Assembly (NCBI GenBank): GCA_902558815.1
Contig: CACEFF010000001.1
Coordinates: 248,001-312,000, forward strand
DNA from: an uncultured Pelagibacteraceae bacterium
GTDB lineage: Bacteria > Pseudomonadota > Alphaproteobacteria > Pelagibacterales > Pelagibacteraceae
Direction of reading: 5' to 3'
Length of the DNA stretch: 64,000 nt
Part shown: piece after piece, positions 55,635 to 64,000 of the stretch
How positions within the stretch are numbered: position 1 is the first letter of the stretch
How the letters are laid out: each line of letters starts with the position of its first letter
The notes under the pieces: generated by a model
Seen by the model: only the letters and a program-made list of their open reading frames with translations
Told to the model about the DNA's origin: nothing
Databases searched by the model: none
Made by a program: the position numbers and the translations under genes

Positions 55635-55883
55635 ATGAATAAAAAGATACAAGAATTAGCATTGCATGATAAAGATACAGGATCCTCTGAGATTCAGGTT
55701 GCTTTGTTAACAGAAAAAATTGAAACTCTCTCCAAACATATTAAACAATTCAAAAAAGATAAACATTCATCTGTTGGATTATTGAGAGCAGTAAATAGAA
55801 GAAAGAAATTGTTAGAATACCTCAAGAAGAATAAAATGGATTCTTACAAAAATGTACTGTCTAAATTGAATTTAAGAAAATAG
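55635..55883 (+). CDS. rpsO: RpsO, 30S ribosomal protein S15
   Basis: S15 binds 16S rRNA early in small-subunit assembly. The 82-residue protein is 6-7 residues shorter at the N-terminus than the usual 88-89. It keeps the core: HDKDTGSSEIQVALLTEKI, LSKHIKQFKKDKHSSVGLLRAVNRRKKLLEYLKK and a basic end. It is separated from pnp by a 57-bp purine-rich leader. Its own leader (12 bp) gives no space for the pseudoknot-type control known in E. coli. Confidence 0.97.
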   Translation: MNKKIQELALHDKDTGSSEIQVALLTEKIETLSKHIKQFKKDKHSSVGLLRAVNRRKKLLEYLKKNKMDSYKNVLSKLNLRK

Positions 55884-55898
55884 AAATCAAAATAGATA

Positions 55899-55939
55899 GA
55901 ATGGAATGGAATGAAACGAACGTAAAGAAATGGAAATGA
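55899..55939 (+). promoter_or_regulatory. Purine-rich leader before pnp with a three-copy GAATG repeat and upstream ATGs
   Basis: Three tandem GAATG units (55899-55913) are followed by other ATG-containing purine tracts. Five ATGs precede the pnp ATG at 55941. The longest short frame (55901-55939) codes for 12 residues ([12 protein letters not shown]) and stops 1 nt before pnp. This resembles a leader-peptide or translation-coupling arrangement, but no hairpin was found and its meaning is unproven. Confidence 0.35.
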
Positions 55940-55940
55940 A

Positions 55941-58013
55941 ATGTTTAAAGTGTATAAGAAAGAAATTGAAGTAGCAGGAAAGAAGATAAGTTTAGAAACA
56001 GGCAAAGTAGCAAGACAAGCAGATGGGGCAATCATAGCAACGTGTGGTGAAACAGTTATCTTGGCAACTGTAGTAGGGGCAAAAAAAGTGAATCCAGACA
56101 TGGATTATTTTCCTTTATCAGTAAACTATCAAGAAAAATATTATGCAGGAGGAAAAATTCCTGGAGGATATTTTAAAAGAGAAGCAAGACCAACAGAAAG
56201 TGAAACATTAATTTCAAGGTTAATTGATAGACCAATTAGACCATTGTTTCCTGATGAATTTAAAAATGAAGTTCAGTTATTACCAACTGTAATTTCATAT
56301 GACAAAGATAACCAAACAGATATTCTATCAATTACTGCTTCTTCAGCAGCATTAGCTATTTCAGGAATGCCATTTATGGGTCCTGTCGGAGCATCAAGAG
56401 TAGGTTTTGTAGATGGTAAATATATTCTTAACCCTTCTAAAGCTGAATTGGAGAACTCAAGTTTAGATTTAGTTGTAGCAGGTACAAAAGATGCTGTATT
56501 AATGGTTGAGTCTGAAGCTAATGGTTTAACAGAGGAAGAAATGTTAAATGCAGTTAAGTTTGGACACGAAGGCTTTGTTCCAGTAATTGAGATGATTGAA
56601 GAACTTGCCAATGAATGTAGAAAACCAGAATGGACTATTGAAAAAAAAGACTTGTCAGAAGTTAAGAAAAAACTTGAAGCAACATTTACAGATGATCTTA
56701 AAAAAGCTTTTGCTACAAAAGATAAACAAGATAGATCAAATCAAATTTCAGAAATTACTGATAAGGCCAAAAAACTTTTTGAGGATGATGAAAGCTATAC
56801 TGATCTGGATGTAAACAGCCAATTGAAAAATTTAGAAAAATCTATTGTGAGAACCGACATTCTTAAAAATAAAAATAGAATAGATGGAAGAGGCTTATCT
56901 GATGTAAGAGCTATTTCTTGTGAGGTTGGTGTTTTACCAAGAACTCACGGCTCAGCATTATTCACAAGAGGGGAAACACAAGCAATTGTAGTTGCAACTT
57001 TAGGTACCTCAGATGATGAACAGAGATTAGAAAGTTTAGATGGACAACATAGAGAAAGATTTATGCTTCATTACAACTTTCCTCCTTTTTCAGTTGGTGA
57101 AACTGGTAGAATTGGAACCGGAAGAAGAGAAATTGGTCATGGTAAACTTGCATGGAGAGCAATAAATTCATCTCTTCCTTCAAAAGAGTCTTTTCCATAT
57201 ACTTTTAGAATAGTATCAGAAATTACAGAATCTAATGGTTCATCTTCAATGGCAACTGTTTGTGGAACATCCTTAGCATTAATGGATGCTGGTGTACCAA
57301 TAAAAGAACCAGTTGCAGGTATTGCAATGGGATTAATAAAAGAAGGTGACGATTTTAGTGTGCTATCAGACATTTTAGGTGATGAAGATCATTTAGGTGA
57401 TATGGACTTTAAAGTTGCTGGAACTAAAGATGGAATTACATCTCTTCAAATGGATATTAAAATTACTGGAATTACTTTTGAAATTATGGAGCAGGCTTTA
57501 AAGCAGGCTAAAGATGGAAGAATTCATATTTTAGGTGAAATGAATAAAGCTCTATCAGCTTCAAGAGATGAAGTTGGAAAACACACTCCAAAAATGGAAC
57601 AAGTAACTGTAGATAAAAAAGACATTGCAGCTGTTATTGGAAAAGGGGGAGCAACAATTAGAGAGATTGTTGAAAAATCAGGTGCAAAAGTAGATGTAAA
57701 TGACGAAGGAGTTGTAACTGTTGCCGCTCCTGATGAAGAGTCTAGAAACATCGCTATGCAAATGATTAAAGATATCACTGCGAAAGCTGAAATGAATAAA
57801 ATTTATTCAGGTAAAGTAATGAAAATCATGGAATTTGGTGCATTTGTTAATTTTTTAGGAAAACAAGATGGACTTGTTCACATTTCTGAACTAGCAGATA
57901 AAAGAGTTGCTAAGGTTACTGATGTTGTCAAAGAAGGTGATGAGGTAAAAGTTAAGGTAATTGGCTTTGACAGAGGGAAAGTTAAACTTTCTATGAAACA
58001 AGCAGCAGATTAA
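55941..58013 (+). CDS. pnp: Pnp, polyribonucleotide nucleotidyltransferase (PNPase)
   Basis: PNPase degrades RNA phosphorolytically 3' to 5' and is a core of the degradosome. The 690-residue protein has two RNase PH domains (the first with [16 protein letters not shown]; the second with [11 protein letters not shown]-type sequence [18 protein letters not shown] and [21 protein letters not shown]). The KH domain is [23 protein letters not shown] near residue 560, and the S1 domain ends [10 protein letters not shown]. The leader contains upstream ATGs. Length is normal. Confidence 0.98.
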   Translation: MFKVYKKEIEVAGKKISLETGKVARQADGAIIATCGETVILATVVGAKKVNPDMDYFPLSVNYQEKYYAGGKIPGGYFKREARPTESETLISRLIDRPIRPLFPDEFKNEVQLLPTVISYDKDNQTDILSITASSAALAISGMPFMGPVGASRVGFVDGKYILNPSKAELENSSLDLVVAGTKDAVLMVESEANGLTEEEMLNAVKFGHEGFVPVIEMIEELANECRKPEWTIEKKDLSEVKKKLEATFTDDLKKAFATKDKQDRSNQISEITDKAKKLFEDDESYTDLDVNSQLKNLEKSIVRTDILKNKNRIDGRGLSDVRAISCEVGVLPRTHGSALFTRGETQAIVVATLGTSDDEQRLESLDGQHRERFMLHYNFPPFSVGETGRIGTGRREIGHGKLAWRAINSSLPSKESFPYTFRIVSEITESNGSSSMATVCGTSLALMDAGVPIKEPVAGIAMGLIKEGDDFSVLSDILGDEDHLGDMDFKVAGTKDGITSLQMDIKITGITFEIMEQALKQAKDGRIHILGEMNKALSASRDEVGKHTPKMEQVTVDKKDIAAVIGKGGATIREIVEKSGAKVDVNDEGVVTVAAPDEESRNIAMQMIKDITAKAEMNKIYSGKVMKIMEFGAFVNFLGKQDGLVHISELADKRVAKVTDVVKEGDEVKVKVIGFDRGKVKLSMKQAAD

Positions 58014-58053
58014 GTCGCAGTTAAAAAAAATTATTAGAGGTTAAATTCTATTT

Positions 58054-58176
58054 ATGGAAACTTGGATAATATTATTATTGCTAGTTGTTGTTATATGGGT
58101 TCTTTTTAGACCAATTTCAAAAAAAGAGCTTGATAGATATAACGACAAAGATAATTGGTCAAATATGGGTTTTTAA
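58054..58176 (+). CDS. Small single-span membrane protein (40 aa)
   Basis: A 40-codon frame (ATG 58054, TAA 58174-58176) in the 179-bp gap between pnp and the converging fabI gene. The product has one hydrophobic helix (residues 4-18, WIILLLLVVVIWVLF) followed by a charged tail (RPISKKELDRYNDKDNWSNMGF). An AGAGG sequence at 58036-58040 lies 13 nt upstream. I do not recognise the family; its type II-like layout resembles small inner-membrane proteins. It is likely but not proven to be expressed. Confidence 0.55.
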   Translation: METWIILLLLVVVIWVLFRPISKKELDRYNDKDNWSNMGF

Positions 58177-58192
58177 AAAAACTATTTAAAAA

Positions 58193-58978
58193 TTAGGAAA
58201 TATTTTTAGGATCTGGCATTCCGACTTTGTTATATCCAGCATCTACATAGTGAATTTCACCGGTAACACCATTTGCAAGGTCACTCAATAGATATAATGC
58301 TGAGTTTCCAACATCATGGATATCTACATTTCTTTTTAAAAAAGAATGATCTTCATTCCATTTATATAAGAATTTCGCATCTCCAATAGCAGAAGCTGCT
58401 AAAGTTTTAATAGGTCCAGCACTTATAGCATTTACTCTCATACCTTTAGCTCCTAAATCTCTAGCTAAGTATTTTACACTTGCTTCAAGAGCAGATTTAC
58501 AAACACCCATTACATTATAATTTGGGATAGCTTTAGTAGACTCGTAAGTTAAAGTTAACATACTACCACCTTCTTTCATTACTTTAGATGCTTCTTTTGC
58601 AACTTCAGTAAATGAAAAGCACGAAATTAACATGCTTCTTAAAAAGTTTTCTCTTGTTGTATTTAAATATTCACCTGATAATTCTGATTTATCTGAAAAT
58701 GCTACAGCATGAACTACAAAATCAATTTTACCCCATTCAGATTTAATATCTTCAAATAATTTTATAACTTCATCTTTATTTTCAACATCACAACTAAATG
58801 TAAGATTTGAATTTAATTTTTCAGCCAAAGGAATAACTCTTTTTTTTAAAGCATCTCCTAAGTAAGTAAATGCAAGTTCAGCTCCAGCTTCAGCAAGTTT
58901 TTGTGAAATACCCCAAGCAATTGATCTTTCATTAGCAACACCCATTATTAATCCTTTTTTGCCTTTCATCAAACTCAT
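58193..58978 (-). CDS. fabI: FabI, enoyl-ACP reductase (NADH)
   Basis: FabI reduces enoyl-ACP, the last step of each fatty-acid elongation cycle. The 261-residue short-chain-dehydrogenase-type protein shows GVANERSIAWGISQKLAEAGAELAFTYLGDALKKRV at its start. The catalytic Tyr/Lys pair sits in the Y-x6-K arrangement near residue 150-165 (TYESTKAIPNYNVMGVCKSAL). It is the third gene of the fabA-fabB-fabI set, starting 2 bp after fabB. In Rhizobiales this set also adjoins irr, as here. Confidence 0.97.
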   Translation of the reverse strand: MSLMKGKKGLIMGVANERSIAWGISQKLAEAGAELAFTYLGDALKKRVIPLAEKLNSNLTFSCDVENKDEVIKLFEDIKSEWGKIDFVVHAVAFSDKSELSGEYLNTTRENFLRSMLISCFSFTEVAKEASKVMKEGGSMLTLTYESTKAIPNYNVMGVCKSALEASVKYLARDLGAKGMRVNAISAGPIKTLAASAIGDAKFLYKWNEDHSFLKRNVDIHDVGNSALYLLSDLANGVTGEIHYVDAGYNKVGMPDPKNIS

Positions 58979-58980
58979 AA

Positions 58981-60192
58981 TTAGACCTTTTCAAAAATTA
59001 AAGCAGCATTGGTTCCACCAAAACCAAAACTATTAGACATAACAGTATTTAAAGTTGTCTCCTTTTCTGTTTTAGCAACTATAGGGAATTTTTTAGCCTC
59101 TTCATCCATTTCATTAATATTAGCTGATCCAGTAATAAAATTATTTTTCATCATAATTAAACAATAAATTGCCTCATGAACTGATGCAGCTCCCAAAGGA
59201 TGTCCTGATAAAGATTTGGTTGAACTAATTTTTGGAATACTATTCCCAAAAGTTTCTTTAAGAGCATTTAATTCTGTAATATCTCCAACTGGAGTAGAAG
59301 TTCCATGGGTATTGATATAATCAATTTTATTCTTAGTTGTTGCCATAGCCATTTTCATACATCTTACAGCTCCTTCACCTGATGGTGCCACCATATCATA
59401 CCCATCTGAAGTTGCTCCATAACCGGTTAATTCTGCATATATTTTAGCCCCTCTAGCTTTTGCATGTTCGTATTCTTCAAGAACTAACACTCCTCCACCA
59501 CCAGCAATTACAAAACCATCTCTAGTTTTATCATATGCTCTTGATGCAGTCTCAGGAGTATCATTATATTTTGATGATAAAGCAGTCATGGCATCGAACA
59601 TTGCTGTCATTGCCCAATGTATTTCTTCACTTCCACCTGCAAAAACAACATCTTGTTTACCCATTTGGATTAATTCCATTGAATTTCCAATGCAGTGTCC
59701 ACTAGTTGCGCAGGCAGAACTCATTGTGTAATTAGTCCCTTTAATTTTAAAAGGTACAGCTAAAGTCGCAGATGCAGTGCTTGCCATAGTTCTTGGAACA
59801 ATAAAAGGCCCCATTAACTTAGGTGTCTTAGCTCTAGTTTTATCTGCTGCTAAAATCACATTTTCGATTGAAGGTCCTCCTGATCCCATGACTATTCCAG
59901 TTTTAAAATTACTTACTTCTTTATCTTCAAGCCCTGAGTCTGCTATAGCTTCTTTCATTGCAATATAATTATAAGCTGACCCTGATCCCATAAACCTTAT
60001 AGTTTTTCTATCTATATGATCCTCAAGTTTTATTTTTGGTTTTCCGTGGACATTACTCCTTAAGTTATGCTCCCTATATTCTTCACTGAATGATATCCCA
60101 GATTTTGAATTTAAAAGGGATTGATGAACTTCTTCTTGATTATTGCCCAAACAAGATACAATTCCTATTCCAGTAATTACCACTCTTCTCAT
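58981..60192 (-). CDS. fabB: FabB, beta-ketoacyl-ACP synthase I
   Basis: FabB elongates acyl-ACP and is needed for unsaturated fatty acids with FabA. The 403-residue thiolase-fold protein has the catalytic Cys in [16 protein letters not shown] near residue 159, the His in [13 protein letters not shown] near 295, and the second His in [14 protein letters not shown] near 330. Its start overlaps the fabA stop (TAATG). Length and motifs are standard. Confidence 0.97.
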   Translation of the reverse strand: MRRVVITGIGIVSCLGNNQEEVHQSLLNSKSGISFSEEYREHNLRSNVHGKPKIKLEDHIDRKTIRFMGSGSAYNYIAMKEAIADSGLEDKEVSNFKTGIVMGSGGPSIENVILAADKTRAKTPKLMGPFIVPRTMASTASATLAVPFKIKGTNYTMSSACATSGHCIGNSMELIQMGKQDVVFAGGSEEIHWAMTAMFDAMTALSSKYNDTPETASRAYDKTRDGFVIAGGGGVLVLEEYEHAKARGAKIYAELTGYGATSDGYDMVAPSGEGAVRCMKMAMATTKNKIDYINTHGTSTPVGDITELNALKETFGNSIPKISSTKSLSGHPLGAASVHEAIYCLIMMKNNFITGSANINEMDEEAKKFPIVAKTEKETTLNTVMSNSFGFGGTNAALIFEKV

Positions 60193-60692
60193 TATTTAAA
60201 TAATCCTACCTTTAAGCTATCAGCTGAATATATTTTTTTATCGTCTGCAAAAACCACTCCATTTGCAAGCCCTACGGTTGTACCTCCAGGAGACATAATT
60301 TTTTTCATATCTATCTCATATCTCACTAACTTTACATTTTGTAGCACTTCACCTGTAAATTTTACAGTTCCAACTCCTAAAGCTCTCCCTTTTCCTGGGT
60401 TACCAATCCAGCCTAAATAAAAACCAACTAATTGCCACATAGCATCAAGACCAAGGCATCCAGGCATGACAGGATCTTCCTTAAAATGACAATCAAAAAA
60501 CCATAGGTTTTTTTTAATATCCAATTCTGCTTTCAACAAGCCTTTCTTAAAAGAACCTTTATTATCATTAATCTCTGTAATTCTATCAAACATAAGCATT
60601 GGTGGAAGGGGTAATTTAGCATTACCTGGACCAAACAAATTGCCTTCACCACAATTAATTAGTTCATCGTAGGAGTAGGAGTTTTTTTTCAT
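60192..60692 (-). CDS. fabA: FabA, beta-hydroxydecanoyl-ACP dehydratase/isomerase
   Basis: FabA makes and isomerises the 10-carbon double bond that starts unsaturated fatty-acid synthesis. The 166-residue hot-dog-fold protein shows [10 protein letters not shown] near residue 33 and [31 protein letters not shown], with the catalytic His70 region (H in FDCHF) and the following Asp. It is the first gene of fabA-fabB-fabI and faces irr across a 94-bp gap with two inverted repeats and an Irr-box-like site. Confidence 0.97.
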   Translation of the reverse strand: MKKNSYSYDELINCGEGNLFGPGNAKLPLPPMLMFDRITEINDNKGSFKKGLLKAELDIKKNLWFFDCHFKEDPVMPGCLGLDAMWQLVGFYLGWIGNPGKGRALGVGTVKFTGEVLQNVKLVRYEIDMKKIMSPGGTTVGLANGVVFADDKKIYSADSLKVGLFK

Positions 60693-60723
60693 AAAACTGA
60701 GTATCCTTATTTACTTGATTTTG

Positions 60724-60748
60724 CCATTATATAATATAATTATAATGG
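60724..60748. repeat. 25-bp palindrome in the fabA-irr gap
   Basis: CCATTATA (60724-60731) and TATAATGG (60741-60748) are perfect inverted repeats around 9 bp. It lies between the fabA start (60692) and the Irr-box-like site. It is positioned where a promoter or operator for fabA, irr or both should be. No named regulator can be assigned. Confidence 0.5.
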
Positions 60749-60751
60749 TAG

Positions 60752-60768
60752 TTTAGAATAATTATAAC
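60752..60768. promoter_or_regulatory. Irr-box-like operator of irr (and possibly fabA)
   Basis: TTTAGAATAATTATAAC shares 15 of 17 bases with a site upstream of katG at 61230-61246. Both have the form TTTAGAA, 3 nt, TTATAA, an imperfect inverted repeat resembling the ICE/Irr box of Rhizobiales and Rhodobacterales. It ends 18 bp before the irr start and includes a TATAAC that could be the -10 box, so bound Irr should repress its own gene. It also lies 60 bp upstream of fabA. Confidence 0.65.
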
Positions 60769-60786
60769 TAACAATATGATTAAATT

Positions 60787-61185
60787 GTGAAATATATAGA
60801 AAAATTAAGAAATTCTGGATTACGACCTACTAAACAAAGACTTCAGATATGTGAAGTTTTATTCAATAGAGACAAAACATTTCATTTCACTATCAACGAA
60901 TTAGAGCAAAGAATTAAAAAACATACAGATAATAAAATATCACTAGCTACAATTTATAATACCATTCACGCTTTTGAAAAAAAGGGATATTTAAAACAAA
61001 TCCCTATTAATTCAAATCAAACTTATTTTGATACTAACGTAACTGACCATCATCATTTTTATGATTTAAAAGACGAAAAACTTATTGATTTAGAAAAATC
61101 TGATGTTGGACCCATTAATATTTTAAGAAAAATTGATGGTAAAAAAATTAAATCAGTGGAAGTTCTAGTAAAATTAGAAGATTAA
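60787..61185 (+). CDS. irr: Irr, iron-response Fur-family regulator
   Basis: Irr is the alphaproteobacterial Fur relative that reports haem/iron status. The 132-residue protein has the winged helix LRPTKQRLQICEVLF and ISLATIYNTIHAFEKKGYL. Its triple-His haem/metal motif is TDHHHFYDL near residue 90, a hallmark of Irr. No haem-regulatory Cys-Pro motif is seen, as in many Irr proteins. The start is GTG at 60787. It is divergent from fabA and followed by katG, both in keeping with Irr. Irr-box-like sites precede both. Confidence 0.92.
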   Translation: MKYIEKLRNSGLRPTKQRLQICEVLFNRDKTFHFTINELEQRIKKHTDNKISLATIYNTIHAFEKKGYLKQIPINSNQTYFDTNVTDHHHFYDLKDEKLIDLEKSDVGPINILRKIDGKKIKSVEVLVKLED

Positions 61186-61219
61186 TTTTTTCGATAAATT
61201 CAGCGTCATTATTATCCAA

Positions 61220-61248
61220 TTGACACTTTTTTAGAATCATTATAAACT
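61220..61248 (+). promoter_or_regulatory. katG promoter overlapped by an Irr-box-like operator
   Basis: A perfect -35 TTGACA (61220-61225) is followed by TATAAA (61241-61246, spacer 15) or TAAACT (61243-61248, spacer 17). The 17-bp element TTTAGAATCATTATAAA (61230-61246) fills the spacer and -10 and matches the irr-upstream site at 15 of 17 bases. Bound Irr should block katG transcription. The mRNA leader would be about 30 nt, with AAGGGGA (61273-61279) as the ribosome site. Confidence 0.68.
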
Positions 61249-61284
61249 GCAAAAATTATAATTATTAAATTTAAGGGGAACATA

Positions 61285-63522
61285 ATGAGCACTGAAAATT
61301 TTAAAGATAAATCATTTAAGACGAATGAACTAAGCAAATGTCCTTTCACAGGAGCTGGAACACCTGCAAAATTTTCTGCAGGAAGAGGTCAATCTGTAAG
61401 AGATTTTTGGCCAAATAGTCTTAATCTTAAAATACTTAGTCAACATTCCGATTTATCAAATCCTATGAATAAGAAATTTAATTATTCTAAAGAATTTAAA
61501 AAACTTAATTATAAGGCTCTTAAAAAAGATTTAAAAAAATTAATGACTGATTCTCAAGAGTGGTGGCCAGCTGATTATGGTCATTACGGACCTTTATTCA
61601 TCAGATTAGCTTGGCACGCAGCAGGCACATACAGAACTGGTGATGGTAGAGGTGGAGCTGGAACAGGAAATCAGAGATTTGCGCCACTTAATTCTTGGCC
61701 AGATAACGTCAATTTGGATAAGGCAAGATTACTACTTTGGCCAATTAAAAAAAAATATGGAAATAAGATTTCTTGGGCAGATTTATTTATCTTAGTGGGT
61801 AATGTTGCATTAGATTCAATGGGATTCAAAACATTTGGTTTTGGTGCTGGAAGAACAGATATTTGGGAACCAGAAGATGATATTTACTGGGGATCAGAAA
61901 AAGAAATGCTAGGTGTTGAACGATATACTGAAAATAGAGATTTAGAACAGCCACTTGGTGCTTCTCATATGGGTTTGATATACGTTAACCCACAAGGTCC
62001 TGATGCTAATCCAGATCCAAAACTTGCAGCACATGATATTAGGGAAACATTTGGTAGAATGGCAATGAATGATTATGAAACAGCAGCATTAGTAGCTGGT
62101 GGACATACATTTGGAAAATCACATGGAGCAGCACCTGAATCCCATAAGGGTCCTGACCCTGAAGCTTCAAGAATTCAAGATCAGTCAACTGGATGGAATA
62201 GCGGATACAAATCTGGAAAAGGTGTTGATACAATCAGTAGCGGTATAGAAGGTGCTTGGACACAAAATCCTATTCAATGGGATATGGGTTATTTAGACTG
62301 TCTTTATGATCATGAATGGGAGCTTACAAAAAGTCCTGCTGGCGCTCATCAGTGGACACCAAAAAAAAATGGACAAAAGATAAAAATGGTTCCTGATGCG
62401 CATGATAAAAATGTTCTTCACCCTCCAATGATGCAAACAACAGATATTTCTATGAAAGTTGATCCAAGTTATGGGCCTATTACGAAACATTTTCATAAAA
62501 ATCCAAAAGAATTTCATGATGCATTTGCTAGAGCGTGGTTTAAACTAACTCACAGGGATATGGGACCAAGAGTTTGTTATCTTGGTAGCGATGTTCCAAA
62601 AGAACAATTAATTTGGCAAGATCCAATTGATAAACCAAAATATAAATTAAAATCAAAAGATATTAACGATTTAAAATCAAAAATATTAAAATCAAAAATA
62701 TCAGTTTCTGATTTAGTTTCTACTGCTTGGGCTTCAGCTTCAACTTTTAGAGGTTCTGACAAAAGAGGTGGTGCTAATGGGGCAAGAATAATGTTAGAGC
62801 CGCAAAAAAATTGGAAAGTTAATAACCCTTCTAATCTCTCAAAAGTAATCTCAGCGTTAAAGAAAATCAAGAATCAATTTGATAATAAAAAGAAAACAGT
62901 TTCAATGGCCGATTTAATTGTCTTAGCTGGAGGAGTAGGAGTTGAAATGGCTGCTAAAAAAGCTGGACATAAAATAAAAGTTCCATTTTCTCCTGGTAGA
63001 GGAGATGCGAGACAAGATCAAACAGATGTAAATTCATTTGGATTATTAGAACCTCAAGCAGATGGTTTTAGAAATTATCTAAATGGTGGTAAGTCAATTG
63101 TATCAGCTGAAGAAAAGCTAATTGATAAAGCACAATTAATGGGTCTTACTGCTCCAGAAATGACAGTGTTAATGGGTGGAATGCGAGTTTTAAATACTAA
63201 TTTTGATAATTCAATGCATGGAGTTTTCACAAAAAAACCTGGTGTATTAACAAATGATTATTTTACAAATTTATTAGACATGAATACAACATGGAAAGAA
63301 ACTGATAAATCTGAACAAACATTTGTTGGAGTAGATAGAAAGACCAAAAAAACAAAATGGAAAGGTACAAGAGTTGATCTTATCTTTGGATCAAATTCAC
63401 AACTAAGAGCTTTAGCCGAAGTTTATGCATGTGAGGACTCACAAGATAAATTTATCAGTGATTTTATCACGGCATGGGTAAAGGTAATGAATGCTGATAG
63501 ATTTGATTTAAGACTTAACTAA
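61285..63522 (+). CDS. katG: KatG, catalase-peroxidase
   Basis: A bifunctional haem enzyme that removes hydrogen peroxide. The 745-residue protein has both peroxidase-like domains. The N-terminal catalytic domain has distal [11 protein letters not shown] near residue 103, the Trp-Tyr-Met adduct residues (Tyr in [16 protein letters not shown], Met in [16 protein letters not shown]), and the proximal His in [10 protein letters not shown] near 270. The inactive C-terminal domain includes [25 protein letters not shown] strong ribosome site and an Irr-box-like operator precede it. katG is not universal in SAR11, so this may be a strain trait. Confidence 0.97.
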   Translation: MSTENFKDKSFKTNELSKCPFTGAGTPAKFSAGRGQSVRDFWPNSLNLKILSQHSDLSNPMNKKFNYSKEFKKLNYKALKKDLKKLMTDSQEWWPADYGHYGPLFIRLAWHAAGTYRTGDGRGGAGTGNQRFAPLNSWPDNVNLDKARLLLWPIKKKYGNKISWADLFILVGNVALDSMGFKTFGFGAGRTDIWEPEDDIYWGSEKEMLGVERYTENRDLEQPLGASHMGLIYVNPQGPDANPDPKLAAHDIRETFGRMAMNDYETAALVAGGHTFGKSHGAAPESHKGPDPEASRIQDQSTGWNSGYKSGKGVDTISSGIEGAWTQNPIQWDMGYLDCLYDHEWELTKSPAGAHQWTPKKNGQKIKMVPDAHDKNVLHPPMMQTTDISMKVDPSYGPITKHFHKNPKEFHDAFARAWFKLTHRDMGPRVCYLGSDVPKEQLIWQDPIDKPKYKLKSKDINDLKSKILKSKISVSDLVSTAWASASTFRGSDKRGGANGARIMLEPQKNWKVNNPSNLSKVISALKKIKNQFDNKKKTVSMADLIVLAGGVGVEMAAKKAGHKIKVPFSPGRGDARQDQTDVNSFGLLEPQADGFRNYLNGGKSIVSAEEKLIDKAQLMGLTAPEMTVLMGGMRVLNTNFDNSMHGVFTKKPGVLTNDYFTNLLDMNTTWKETDKSEQTFVGVDRKTKKTKWKGTRVDLIFGSNSQLRALAEVYACEDSQDKFISDFITAWVKVMNADRFDLRLN

Positions 63523-63542
63523 AATAGATCACTAGAAAAAAT

Positions 63543-64000
63543 ATGGAAAAAGCTACTTTTAAAGATTTTTATGAAGTACCTAATCTAAAATTTGATATTT
63601 CAAGACTAAGGTCAGATTTAGATAAAATACTGGAACATAAAAAGTTTAACTCACCAGGAGTTACACATTTTGGTGCAATACCAATTAATCAAATTCCAAA
63701 TGATGAGAACTCTATTAAAGGTAATAATATAAGGGGTAAATATTGGACAATCGCTGATGATACTGGAAAAGAAGTTTCAAGGGATGTAGATATAGATGAG
63801 TCCAAATATACTCAATTAGTTCCGGAGTTTGAAAAAACTTATTTTAAAGAAGTATTCGAAATATTAAGTAAAAAATATAAATTAGGAAGAGTAAGACTTT
63901 TGTTAAAAGAACCGAGATCAACTTTAAGTTGGCACAAAGATCCTGAATGTAGGCTTCATATACCAATTATAACTAATAAAGGTTGTTCAATGGTAATAGA
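63543..64000 (+). CDS. Aspartyl/asparaginyl hydroxylase-like protein (5' part only)
   Basis: The frame from ATG 63543 runs open to the window edge, giving 152 codons plus two bases of the next. The visible protein begins MEKATFKDFYEVPNLKFDIS. The conserved end RVRLLLKEPRSTLSWHKDPECRLHIPI carries a WHxD-type pair of iron ligands, the pattern of the 2-oxoglutarate Fe(II) Asp/Asn beta-hydroxylase family. The second His ligand and the 2-oxoglutarate Arg would be beyond the edge. The substrate is unknown. It begins 20 bp after katG, so it may be expressed with it. Confidence 0.7.
   Translation, partial: MEKATFKDFYEVPNLKFDISRLRSDLDKILEHKKFNSPGVTHFGAIPINQIPNDENSIKGNNIRGKYWTIADDTGKEVSRDVDIDESKYTQLVPEFEKTYFKEVFEILSKKYKLGRVRLLLKEPRSTLSWHKDPECRLHIPIITNKGCSMVI

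Overview
The window is about 70% A+T, with very short intergenic gaps and many TAATG or ATGA stop/start overlaps. All recognisable genes are alphaproteobacterial housekeeping genes. The gene order, small gene sizes, lysine/asparagine/isoleucine-rich proteins and the porin point to a SAR11 (Pelagibacterales) marine bacterium. No tRNA, rRNA, CRISPR array, transposon or integrase was seen, and no gene-free stretch exceeds 300 bases.

Left part (1-8.6 kb): the start of hisA, then hisH and hisB (histidine synthesis), hslVU (protease), smr, a Tim44-like gene, fxsA, secB, dnaQ, coaE, aroE, maf and ppsR. A 281-bp AT-rich gap (8595-8875) between ppsR and hemE carries a DnaA box, two near boxes and a long inverted repeat. 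By position it is the chromosome origin (oriC), as in Caulobacter and Rickettsia. To its right are hemE-hemH-hemJ, rho, mnmE-mnmG-rsmG-parA-parB, with a parS site inside rsmG, then holA, lptE, leuS and a DUF3576 lipoprotein.

Middle part (23-45 kb): a highly expressed porin with a strong terminator; a TPR-sulfotransferase; thiE-like and yggS genes; an L,D-transpeptidase; a winged-helix regulator with an overlapping, previously uncalled arfA ribosome-rescue gene; a PfkB kinase; nth; dapB; a tiny membrane-protein gene; dnaJ-dnaK-grpE; rdgB; an LpoA-like/rsmI/dolP cluster; maeB; murJ; trpS; nfu; and two envelope hydrolases.

Right part (45-64 kb): a short tsaB, fur, miaB, phoH, ybeY, lnt, metK; then the transcription/translation run nusA-infB-rbfA-rpsO-pnp; a 40-residue membrane-protein gene; fabI-fabB-fabA; a divergent irr; katG; and the start of an Asp/Asn-hydroxylase-like gene.

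Regulation visible in the sequence: three heat-shock (sigma-32) promoters before hslV, dnaK and grpE, all with a 14-nt spacer, two of them so close to the start codon that the mRNAs should be leaderless; twin 17-bp Irr-box-like operators before irr/fabA and katG; a terminator or attenuator hairpin before nusA; and a bidirectional terminator after the porin. The items most worth a second look are the origin, the hidden arfA, the Irr-box pair and the two small membrane-protein genes.
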